A stretch of 5,288 nt of DNA from Planctomycetota bacterium (lineage in GTDB: Bacteria; Planctomycetota; UBA8742; SKZP01): assembly GCA_007127275.1 (NCBI GenBank), contig SKZP01000124.1:1-5288 (forward strand), written 5' to 3'. Positions within the stretch are counted from its first letter, which is position 1. Every line of letters starts with the position of its first letter. Below, piece by piece: positions 1-5,288 of the stretch. The notes beneath the pieces were generated by a model. That model had not been told where the DNA came from. It saw only the letters and a program-made list of their open reading frames with translations, and ran no database searches. Made by a program: the position numbers and the translations under genes.

Positions 1-222
1 GAGGATCATCAGCCCGAGGACGCCGAGCCAGGCAAAGGAGATCAAAAAGCCGACGATCCAGCCGGGGTGCGTCTTGAGCAGCGGCACCTCGGCAATGCGC
101 GAGACGTCCTCGGTGATGCTGCGATAGGTGGCATCGCCGAGCACGAGCGGCGCTCGCTCTCGCGGGTCGTCCGAGGTGTTGTCCCACGGATCAGCGGTGG
201 TGACGGTGGGCGGACTCGCCAT
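1..222 (-). CDS. actC: Alternative complex III subunit ActC, NrfD/PsrC-like quinol-binding membrane protein (N-terminal 74 residues, cut by window edge)
   Basis: The ATG at 222-220 opens a frame that runs to the window edge without a stop, giving 74 residues. The N-terminus has the ActC pattern: a short acidic, proline-rich lead, then APLVLGDATYRSITEDVSRI (residues 24-43), then a first hydrophobic helix beginning at GWIVGF (residue 54) and continuing to the edge. ActC belongs to the NrfD/PsrC family of multi-helix membrane proteins. In ACIII it carries the quinol-oxidation site and contacts the iron-sulfur part of ActB. One base separates the actB stop codon from this ATG, and a GGAG Shine-Dalgarno lies 7 nt upstream, so translation follows directly from actB. 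Most of the protein, including the quinol-site residues, lies outside the window. The assignment rests on the N-terminal pattern and on the position after actB; both agree. Confidence 0.93.
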   Translation of the reverse strand, partial: MASPPTVTTADPWDNTSDDPRERAPLVLGDATYRSITEDVSRIAEVPLLKTHPGWIVGFLISFAWLGVLGLMIL

Positions 223-223
223 G

Positions 224-3200
224 CTAGCTCTCCAACTCGGGGTTCGGGTTGCGAATCATGCCGAGGTACTTCGTGCGCGGTCGCGTGTTCATGTCGTTCA
301 ACAAGTTATAGGTCTTGTTTTGCGCGACCAGCTTGTTGAGCGCACTGTTCTCGTCGTTGTAGTCGCCGAAGACGATCGCCTGCGTCGGGCAGGTCTGCGC
401 ACATGCGGGGACGATCTCGCCGTCCTCGACGCGCCGATTGCCGTCGGCCTTGGCGAACTGCTTCGTCGTCTCGATCCGTTGCACGCAGTAGGTGCACTTC
501 TCCATCACCCCGCGGCTGCGCACCGTCACCTGCGGATTGAAGCGCATCTTCTCCACTTCGGTGAGGTTGCGGTGGTTGTAGAAGTAGTTGAAGCGGCGCA
601 CCTTGTAGGGGCAGTTGTTCGAGCAGTAGCGCGTGCCGATGCAGCGGTTGTAGACCATCACGTTGAGGCCGTGATGGTCGTGCACCGTCGCGGCGACCGG
701 GCAGACTTGCTCGCACGGCGCCATGTCGCATTGCACGCACATCAGCACCTGGCCGAGCACATGCACCTCGTCCTCGTCGATGTCGCGCGGATCATCGCTC
801 AGCTGCGGCCCGGCGAAATAGCGGTCGTTGCGGATCCAGTGCATGTCGCGATTCATGCGGATCTCGTCTTTGCCGACCACCGGCACGTTGTTCTCCGCGG
901 TGCAGGCGACAATGCAGGCGTTGCAGCCGATGCAGGCGGAGAGGTCGATCGCCATGCCCCACTTATAATGCGCCTGCTCCGCCCACTGTGGATCGTCTCC
1001 CTCGGGGCTTGCCGGGCTGTCCCAGTCGACCGGGTACTCCCAGAGGTTCTCGGTGCGATCGGCCGGGAAGTGGTCGTAGATCTTGTGCGTCGCCCAGCCG
1101 GGCTGCTTACGGTACTCCTCGAGCGAGTTGTTGCGCACAAGGTGGTCGATCCGCCCCTGGCGGCCCGAGGCGCCGACCTGGTCGATGCGCCAGTGATTGG
1201 CAAGCAAGGCGAGCGGGTAGCGGCCGCGGCGCTTGGCGACTCGGACATTGCGCACGATCGAGGGCTGCTCCGCCGACGCGAGCCGGTAGCCGTTGACGCC
1301 AATGACGTCGTGGCGGTCCGTCTGGTCGCCGGCGATCGTCCCTGCATCGGTGCGGCCGAAGCCGAGCCAGAGCACCGAACTGTACTCCGGCAAGCCCGGC
1401 ATCACGTAGACCGGCACGGTGATCAACTCGTCCTCGCGGTGGCCGACGCGCACGTCGACGATGTCGGCATAGTCGTCGACCGTCATCCCCACGCCCAGCG
1501 CGTCGGCGGTACGCAGGCCGACGATCAAGGCGTTGTCCCACATCATCGTGCTCAGAAACTCGGGCGTCTCCTGCAGCCAACCGTTGTTCGCATAGCGGCC
1601 GTCGTAAAGTCGCACATCCGGCACGAGCACGACTTCCATGGCCTCGGGGCCAAGCTCGGGAATCTCCGAGGCGCGCTGAGCAATCGCCGCCGGCTCGACG
1701 AGATGAAACCGCGGCTCGACCGGCTCCAGAAGGCTCTGCGGCTGCTCGTTGCCGTCGAGCCGCACGACCCCGTCGTGCAGGGCGCGGCGGAAGCGCTGCT
1801 GAAAGCTTGCCGAGCGTGGCCCGCCAATGCCCCAGCGCTCGGACCAGGCGCGGCGCACCAACTCGTGCCCCTGACGCCAGCGCCCCTCGGCGAGGAAGTG
1901 CACGAGCTCGATCGAGCTGCCGCTTTCGTACATCGGGTCAATCAGCGGCTGCTGCATCGCCACCGTGCCGTCGTAGCCCAGCGCGTCCCCCCATGCTTCG
2001 AGCCAGTGCGCCTTGGCGAGGTGCCAGCGGCACCGCTTCGAGGTCTCGTCGAGATGCGTCGCGAGGTGCACCGAGTTCTCGACCGCCTCGATCTTTTCGG
2101 CAAGGCCGAGCTCCGGCGGCGCGGTGTAGGCGGGGTTCGTGCCCAGGATCACGAGATCGGAGACCTCGCCTGCCTCGAGCAACCCGGCTAGCTGCGCAAG
2201 CGCCTCGTGATGGTGCGGGCGCGCCCCCTCGGCTTCCTCGGTAAAGGTGATGGTCGTGCCGGTAAAGCCGAGCAACTCGTTGAGCGCAAAGGCGAGCGCG
2301 TGCACCTCCGGCGCCTGGCGCGGCCCCACGGTGATCAGGCCACGGCCCGAGTCGCGCTGGCGCACGAGATCCCGCGCGATCGCCCGCGCCTTTTCCGCCG
2401 CAAGCGGCCGCGAGCGCTCGTCGCCAAGGTGGCGGACAAGCGGGAGAAAGGCGGGCGGCACCTCGCCAAGCTCGTCAATCACGAAGCGCGCCACCTGGGC
2501 AAGTGCGGCACCGATGTGCGAGGCGGCCACCGGCATGCGGTGATCGGCCGCGGCGCCGGTGGCGCTGAAGTTCGCCTCGACCACATAGAGACGGTTGCGC
2601 ACGAACGGGCGCTCGACCTGCTGGCCGAACGGGTCGTAACTGGTCTCGCGCTTGCTGTCGTCGACGTGAACGCGGCGGCCCTCGGCGAAGTCACGGGCGT
2701 AGCGGATGCCGGCGGGATGCTCGTTGAAGAGGTCCTCGTCGAAGACGACAACCACCGCCGCTTCGTCGAGCTTGAGCTGCGGGCGAAGCGCCCGGTCGTA
2801 GGCAAGCTCGGTGCCACGGCGCACGTTGTCACGCGTAATCGCCGCGTATTCCAGCCAGCGCATCCGCGGAAACGCCGCCTGCAGCTTCTCGCGCTGGGCG
2901 CGCAGACTCGGCGAGGAACCGGGCTCGGCGAAGACGACAAGGCCTTCCCCCTCCTTTTCGCGCAAAGCCGGCGCACGCCGCTCCGTCCAGTCATGCAAGA
3001 AGGCGAGGCGGGTGACGGACTCGCCGCGGTGGCGGGTCCCCTTGCTGCGATCGGGGTCGTAGAGATCGAGGATCGAACCCTGGTCCTGGGCACTTGCGGC
3101 GCCGACCGGGCGGGGCTTGCCGTTGACCGTATAGGTCTTTCCGTTGATCGGGTGGGAGGGGTTGCCCTCGACCTTGATGGGCCGCCCGTCGAAGCTCGTC

Positions 3201-3601
3201 ACCAGCAGGCCGTGGGCGTAGCCGTCGACCTCGTAGGCGCTGGCATACTGCGTCGGCTTGCCGGGGATGCGACCCTCGGGTCGCTCGTGATAGGGCATGA
3301 TCGGCTGCTGCGGCCAGCGGCACGCGGCGAGGCCGGCCATCGCCATCGAGGCGCCCATCAACTTGAGGAAGCGCCGGCGCGAGGCACGCGCCGGGTCGTG
3401 CGCATCCTCCCCCTCGGCCGCAGCACCGTTTTGCCCGGCGAGCAGCGCAAGCTCCCCGGCGACCTCCTCCGGGTCGGCATCCTCGGGCATAAACCGCGCG
3501 AGCTGCTTCTCCGCCTCCTCGGGTGAGGCGGCGAGGTCGTGCAGCGTGCGGAAGACCTGCTGCTTCTTCTCTTCTGGCGTAGTGGCGTTTAGCGGTGGCA
3601 T
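224..3601 (-). CDS. actB: Alternative complex III subunit ActB, fused molybdopterin-oxidoreductase-like and iron-sulfur protein
   Basis: This 1125-residue protein is the electron-transfer core of ACIII, outside the cytoplasmic membrane. Residues 1-73 are an acidic lead. Residues 74-80 are SRRRFLK, an exact twin-arginine motif, followed by a hydrophobic stretch and LAAC ending at C94, which fits a lipobox. Residues 95 to about 870 are the molybdopterin-oxidoreductase-like domain, with landmarks FDGRPIKVEGNPSHP (137-151), LYDPDRSK (180-187) and NNGWLQE (672-678). In characterised ACIII this domain holds no molybdenum cofactor. Residues 885-1075 are a ferredoxin-like domain with cysteines 890/893/896/900, 955/958/963/967, 987/993/997, 1036/1039 and 1067/1071. 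These 15 fit three [4Fe-4S] plus one [3Fe-4S]; T990 stands where a sixteenth cysteine would be. The C-terminus RNPNPELES is typical. The ATG at 3601 overlaps actA by 13 nt and has no strong ribosome site, so coupling is likely. The frame stays open further upstream, but that part is antisense-free overlap with actA and shows no ActB similarity. The protein is slightly long for the family, through the acidic linker before the Tat motif. Confidence 0.96.
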   Translation of the reverse strand: MPPLNATTPEEKKQQVFRTLHDLAASPEEAEKQLARFMPEDADPEEVAGELALLAGQNGAAAEGEDAHDPARASRRRFLKLMGASMAMAGLAACRWPQQPIMPYHERPEGRIPGKPTQYASAYEVDGYAHGLLVTSFDGRPIKVEGNPSHPINGKTYTVNGKPRPVGAASAQDQGSILDLYDPDRSKGTRHRGESVTRLAFLHDWTERRAPALREKEGEGLVVFAEPGSSPSLRAQREKLQAAFPRMRWLEYAAITRDNVRRGTELAYDRALRPQLKLDEAAVVVVFDEDLFNEHPAGIRYARDFAEGRRVHVDDSKRETSYDPFGQQVERPFVRNRLYVVEANFSATGAAADHRMPVAASHIGAALAQVARFVIDELGEVPPAFLPLVRHLGDERSRPLAAEKARAIARDLVRQRDSGRGLITVGPRQAPEVHALAFALNELLGFTGTTITFTEEAEGARPHHHEALAQLAGLLEAGEVSDLVILGTNPAYTAPPELGLAEKIEAVENSVHLATHLDETSKRCRWHLAKAHWLEAWGDALGYDGTVAMQQPLIDPMYESGSSIELVHFLAEGRWRQGHELVRRAWSERWGIGGPRSASFQQRFRRALHDGVVRLDGNEQPQSLLEPVEPRFHLVEPAAIAQRASEIPELGPEAMEVVLVPDVRLYDGRYANNGWLQETPEFLSTMMWDNALIVGLRTADALGVGMTVDDYADIVDVRVGHREDELITVPVYVMPGLPEYSSVLWLGFGRTDAGTIAGDQTDRHDVIGVNGYRLASAEQPSIVRNVRVAKRRGRYPLALLANHWRIDQVGASGRQGRIDHLVRNNSLEEYRKQPGWATHKIYDHFPADRTENLWEYPVDWDSPASPEGDDPQWAEQAHYKWGMAIDLSACIGCNACIVACTAENNVPVVGKDEIRMNRDMHWIRNDRYFAGPQLSDDPRDIDEDEVHVLGQVLMCVQCDMAPCEQVCPVAATVHDHHGLNVMVYNRCIGTRYCSNNCPYKVRRFNYFYNHRNLTEVEKMRFNPQVTVRSRGVMEKCTYCVQRIETTKQFAKADGNRRVEDGEIVPACAQTCPTQAIVFGDYNDENSALNKLVAQNKTYNLLNDMNTRPRTKYLGMIRNPNPELES
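230..233 (-). promoter_or_regulatory. Ribosome binding site of actC inside the end of actB
   Basis: The minus strand reads GGAG here, 7 nt before the actC ATG at 222. It lies within the last codons of actB, so a ribosome finishing actB is already placed at the actC start. This is the clearest Shine-Dalgarno in the window; actA and actB have only weak ones. Confidence 0.75.
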
Positions 3602-4413
3602 GTGGAGCAATCCGTCATGAACGTGGCGTCTTGGATGTTGCGAGCCCGCTTCAGATTGAGCCCTCGCTGGTACTGCAAGTTCTCGGCGGTCAGCGCGACC
3701 CCCTCGGCTTCCATGTCGGCGAGAATCTCCCGCACGTCGGGATCCCGAATCTCGTCGAAGCGCTCCAAACGGTAGAGCTCCACCATTTCGCGCAGTTCGA
3801 CCTCGTAGTGCATGTTCGTCACCTCTTCCGGCGGCCGCAGGTGGCGCTCCGGTTCGCGGTGGCACTCCAGGCACCAGGCCATACTCATCGGCTCGGCCTG
3901 GTAGACGATGTCCATATGATCGACACGCCCGTGGCAGGTGTCGCAGCCGACGCCGGCGGCGACGTGCGAGGCGTGGTTGAAGTAGGCGAAGTCCGGCAAG
4001 TCGTGGACGCGCACCCACTCGATCGGCCTCCCCGCCTCGGCCGCTTCGCGCAACGGCGCAAGCGAGTCGTACTCGTCCTCCCAGCCACTCGCCGGGTCAT
4101 CCTCGTCGAGGCGGCGCGGCCAGATATTGCTCGTATCGTTATGGCAGTTCAGACAGGTCTGCGTCGGCGGCACCGCGGCGCGATCCCCCACCTCCACGGT
4201 GTTGTGGCAATAGCGGCAGTCCAAGCCGAGCTCACCCGCATGCAGCGCATGACTGAACGGCATCGGCTGCACCGGCTGGTAGCCCACCTGCTGCGTATAC
4301 GGCGAGCCACCGTAGTAGACAAGAAAGCCCACGTAGACCAAAAGCACGACGAGGCCGGCCGCGATCAGCGGAGGTGTCTTATTCGTCCACTTCGGAAAGA
4401 GTTGTCCACTCAT
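3589..4413 (-). CDS. actA: Alternative complex III subunit ActA, membrane-anchored pentaheme cytochrome c
   Basis: This 274-residue protein has five CxxCH heme c sites: CRYCH (66-70), CLNCH (87-91), CDTCH (157-161), CLECH (181-185) and CSTCH (269-273). The last sits one residue from the C-terminus, as is usual in ActA. Two FxHxxH motifs (F53/H55/H58 and F145/H147/H150) precede heme sites and look like distal heme ligands, as in cytochrome c7-type proteins. A single hydrophobic helix at about residues 15-34 follows a short basic N-terminus, so the protein should be an uncleaved membrane anchor with the hemes outside. In ACIII, ActA takes electrons from the ActB clusters and passes them to a soluble cytochrome c or to an oxidase. 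I chose the ATG at 4413; an in-frame TTG at 4428 would add five residues but has no purine-rich site before it. The ATG has only a weak CAGG nearby. The gene is first in the operon and its end overlaps actB by 13 nt. Confidence 0.96.
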   Translation of the reverse strand: MSGQLFPKWTNKTPPLIAAGLVVLLVYVGFLVYYGGSPYTQQVGYQPVQPMPFSHALHAGELGLDCRYCHNTVEVGDRAAVPPTQTCLNCHNDTSNIWPRRLDEDDPASGWEDEYDSLAPLREAAEAGRPIEWVRVHDLPDFAYFNHASHVAAGVGCDTCHGRVDHMDIVYQAEPMSMAWCLECHREPERHLRPPEEVTNMHYEVELREMVELYRLERFDEIRDPDVREILADMEAEGVALTAENLQYQRGLNLKRARNIQDATFMTDCSTCHR

Positions 4414-4525
4414 GGCCTGTGTGTCCAAAAGAGGGGGCGGCGGCGTAGAGCACCACGCGAATTCCGGCGTGCAGGCTAGCGACGCACAAACACCGACCGA
4501 CTACGGCACGCCAGCATCAGGCGCA

Positions 4526-4535
4526 CCGTCGACGG
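4526..4535. repeat. Perfect 10-nt palindrome CCGTCGACGG
   Basis: A perfect palindrome lies in the putative act leader, about 113 nt upstream of the actA ATG. It could be a small operator half-site pair, but a 10-nt palindrome in GC-rich DNA can also arise by chance. Confidence 0.25.
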
Positions 4536-4630
4536 CAAGGAAAGGCGCAGTTGTCGCAGGGAAGGCATGGGCAACGCAACAAAGCGGAGGTCCATGAAGC
4601 ACGAGACACGTCGGTGAAACGATACGCACA

Positions 4631-4676
4631 CGGCAGCGAAACTGCCGCCAAGCGTTTGGCGAGCTCCGTACGGAGC
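4631..4676 (-). promoter_or_regulatory. Three abutting hairpins in the putative act leader
   Basis: In transcript order, 4676-4663 is a perfect 14-nt palindrome (GCTCCGTACGGAGC). 4661-4646 is CGCCAA/TTGGCG with an ACGC loop. 4647-4631 is CGGCAG/CTGCCG with a five-base loop. The first two are separated by one base, and the second and third share two bases, so those two cannot both form fully. They lie downstream of the promoter candidate and about 220 nt before actA. They could be a structured leader element, an attenuator or a protein-binding site. No U-tract follows, so simple intrinsic termination is unlikely. Confidence 0.45.
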
Positions 4677-4728
4677 GCCCCCCGCCTCACCGTGTCCTTC
4701 AGATTCCGTTGTCTGCCCACGGCCGAGC

Positions 4729-4757
4729 AGTATCGAATGCAATCGCGACGCGGTCAA
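4729..4757 (-). promoter_or_regulatory. Sigma-70-like promoter candidate for the actABC operon
   Basis: On the minus strand TTGACC (4757-4752) matches the -35 consensus at 5 of 6 positions. GATACT (4734-4729) matches the -10 consensus at 4 of 6. The spacer is exactly 17 nt. It faces actA and is the best promoter-like pair I found in the intergenic region. Transcription from about 4722 would give a leader of roughly 310 nt before the actA ATG. This is a consensus match only; no start site is proved. Confidence 0.45.
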
Positions 4758-4918
4758 GGCCGTACCGTCATTTTCCTGCAATTCCCCTTCAGTCCCCGGA
4801 AAATGGTCGCTCAAGAGGGGTTGCCACTTCGAGATGGGGCGCGTGCCGTTCAAGAACTCACGCAGCAGATGCCGCCACGGGGCGCGCGAGGGCAGCGATG
4901 CGTTCCCTTTATGCGCTA

Positions 4919-4941
4919 CGTTTCCGGAACTGCAGGAAACG
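4919..4941. repeat. Hairpin-forming inverted repeat, 7-bp stem
   Basis: CGTTTCC (4919-4925) and GGAAACG (4935-4941) form a perfect 7-bp stem around a 9-nt loop. The left arm, extended to CGTTTCCGGA (4919-4928), is also found inverted as TCCGGAAACG at 5002-5011. It therefore has two possible pairing partners. Confidence 0.45.
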
Positions 4942-4950
4942 AAGGATGGA

Positions 4951-4966
4951 ACGTGCTCCCGCACGT
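4951..4966. repeat. Hairpin-forming inverted repeat, 6-bp stem and tetraloop
   Basis: ACGTGC (4951-4956) and GCACGT (4961-4966) pair perfectly around a four-base loop. It sits 9 nt from the hairpin at 4919-4941. On the minus strand it is followed by a modestly pyrimidine-rich stretch, so a role in ending pyrF transcription about 210 nt past its stop is possible but weak. Confidence 0.4.
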
Positions 4967-5020
4967 ACGCGCCTGCCGCGCGAAGCGGTAGCCGGTTGGC
5001 ATCCGGAAACGCTCACCGGG

Positions 5021-5050
5021 CGCGTTTTGAGGGTCGAATCCGTCAACGCG
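5021..5050. repeat. Inverted repeat CGCGTT/AACGCG
   Basis: CGCGTT at 5021-5026 pairs with AACGCG at 5045-5050 across an 18-nt loop. The loop contains a tRNA T-loop-like string (GGTCGAATCC), but no tRNA body surrounds it. Confidence 0.25.
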
Positions 5051-5055
5051 TGGAA

Positions 5056-5077
5056 CCCACCGGCCGCGGCCTGTGGG
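5056..5077. repeat. Near-perfect 22-nt GC-rich palindrome
   Basis: CCCAC (5056-5060) and GTGGG (5073-5077) flank a perfect GGCCGCGGCC core (5062-5071). The only break in symmetry is C5061 against T5072. It lies about 100 nt after the pyrF stop on the transcribed strand and falls within the zinc-ribbon-like frame. A terminator-like stem or a dimeric protein-binding site is possible. No T-run adjoins it on either strand. Confidence 0.4.
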
Positions 5078-5149
5078 CTTGAAACCACGGACCTCAGTGC
5101 GCGGGCGGTTTAACCCACCAAGAAGGTACCCGCAGTCTCGGCACAACCG
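5057..5149 (-). pseudogene. Possible remnant of a CxxCGYxLxGL zinc-ribbon coding sequence
   Basis: Translated on the minus strand, this segment reads RLCRDCGYLLGGL (5149-5111), then NRPRTEVRGFKP. The first part matches the C-x2-CGY-x-L-x-GL knuckle of small zinc ribbons that I associate with planctomycete proteins. In those the second knuckle is usually of the type RCPECGRxFDP. Here the aligned part, TEVRGFKP, keeps E, R, G, F and P but lacks both cysteines. No ATG or GTG with a ribosome site precedes the segment after the pyrF stop; the open frame only begins at a TTG inside pyrF in another frame. I read it as a decayed fragment, but a chance match or an intact unusual small protein cannot be excluded. 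Confidence 0.3.
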
Positions 5150-5155
5150 ACGCGA

Positions 5156-5181
5156 GCCTTCCGAGGTCGGTGATTCAAGGC
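5156..5181 (-). terminator. Weak stem-loop at the pyrF stop codon
   Basis: On the minus strand GCCTT (5181-5177) pairs with AAGGC (5160-5156), with a smaller CCG/CGG stem inside and a bulge between. It spans the pyrF stop codon. There is no T-tract after it, so it is at best a poor intrinsic terminator. Confidence 0.2.
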
Positions 5182-5288
5182 GCGCTGCGCATTTCGGCGG
5201 CGGTTCGGCGGGCGGCTTCGGCCGGGTCGTCGGCGGCAACGATCGGGCGGCCGACCACCAGGTAGCGGGCTCCGGCGGCGAGCGCGGC
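5175..5288 (-). CDS. pyrF: Orotidine 5'-phosphate decarboxylase, C-terminal 37 residues (cut by window edge)
   Basis: The minus-strand frame from the window edge to the TGA at 5177-5175 ends in ARYLVVGRPIVAADDPAEAA followed by RRTAAEMRSAP. The string LVVGRPI followed by A-x-DP is the characteristic C-terminal phosphate-binding segment of PyrF, whose Gly-Arg contacts the phosphate of OMP. PyrF makes UMP from OMP, the last step of de novo pyrimidine synthesis, in the cytoplasm. The catalytic Lys-Asp residues lie outside the window. The gene runs in the same direction as the act operon but is about 760 bp away, and nothing suggests a functional link. The string is short, so the exact family rests on this motif; other phosphate-binding barrel enzymes are less likely. 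Confidence 0.88.
   Translation of the reverse strand, partial: AALAAGARYLVVGRPIVAADDPAEAARRTAAEMRSAP

Larger units (their letters stand above)
4414..5174. other. Intergenic region between pyrF and actA, no convincing gene
   Basis: These 761 bases separate two genes that run in the same direction. Several open frames exist, but none shows a recognisable family, a ribosome site or a composition like that of the real genes. The region holds a promoter candidate for the act operon, a possible zinc-ribbon gene remnant near pyrF, and an unusual number of perfect or near-perfect inverted repeats, listed separately. No tRNA, rRNA or familiar small RNA is apparent by eye. Confidence 0.7.

Noticed and set aside
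128..2191. A 687-codon open frame on the plus strand, antisense to actB
   Set aside because: It mirrors the codon pattern of actB in GC-rich DNA. Its product is a valine/alanine/histidine/arginine-rich string with no recognisable domain, while the opposite strand carries a full conserved ActB.
2207..3526. A 439-codon open frame on the plus strand, antisense to actB
   Set aside because: It is the same antisense shadow effect; it shows no domain and no ribosome site that would support it against the well-supported ActB.
224..4018. Extension of actB upstream to a 1264-residue protein
   Set aside because: The extra 139 residues overlap actA in another frame and resemble no ActB N-terminus; the ATG at 3601 gives the family-like start.
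3595..4479. A 294-codon open frame on the plus strand, antisense to actA
   Set aside because: It is a shadow of the pentaheme actA; the product is a His/Val/Arg-rich string with no known family.
4476..4964. A 162-codon minus-strand frame upstream of actA, with a 39-residue version starting at the ATG at 4595
   Set aside because: No ribosome site, no recognisable family, and it runs through the hairpin cluster and the promoter candidate. A leader peptide from 4595 cannot be excluded but has no support.
5031..5040. A tRNA T-loop-like string (GGTCGAATCC)
   Set aside because: It is one base short of the usual GGTTCGAATCC, and no acceptor stem, D-arm or anticodon arm could be found around it.
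4551..5113. Overlapping plus-strand frames of 146 and 134 codons in the intergenic region
   Set aside because: Arginine-rich products of GC-rich noncoding DNA, with no domain, no ribosome site and mutual overlap.

Overview
The window carries the front of an alternative complex III (ACIII) operon on the minus strand, the end of a pyrF gene upstream of it, and about 760 bp of intergenic DNA between them. ACIII is the quinol oxidase of the respiratory chain that replaces cytochrome bc1 in many bacteria. The DNA is GC-rich. ACIII occurs in Bacteroidota, Chloroflexota, Acidobacteriota, Planctomycetota, Verrucomicrobiota and some Proteobacteria, so the operon alone does not fix the phylum. A CxxCGYxLxGL motif in the intergenic DNA resembles a zinc ribbon that I associate with Planctomycetota. 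I regard that group as the best guess, with modest confidence.

Reading right to left, in the direction of transcription: 5288-5175 holds the last 37 codons of pyrF (orotidine 5'-phosphate decarboxylase). 5174-4414 has no convincing gene. It contains a possible zinc-ribbon gene remnant next to pyrF, several inverted repeats, a good sigma-70-like promoter candidate (4729-4757) facing the act genes, and a run of three abutting hairpins (4631-4676) that would lie in the roughly 310-nt leader of the act mRNA. 4413-3589 is actA, a membrane-anchored pentaheme cytochrome c. 3601-224 is actB, a fusion of a molybdopterin-oxidoreductase-like domain and an iron-sulfur domain, with a Tat signal and 15 cluster cysteines. 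222-1 is the N-terminus of actC, a quinol-binding NrfD/PsrC-type membrane subunit, cut by the window edge.

The three act genes are very tightly packed: actA and actB overlap by 13 nt, and one base separates the actB stop from the actC start. They are almost certainly co-transcribed and translationally coupled. By the known model, ActC oxidises menaquinol or ubiquinol, electrons pass through the three [4Fe-4S] and one [3Fe-4S] clusters of ActB to the hemes of ActA, and then on to a monoheme cytochrome c or directly to a heme-copper oxidase. The remaining subunits (ActD, ActE, ActF) would be expected beyond the left edge. The genes themselves are conventional members of their families. The less explained material is the intergenic region.
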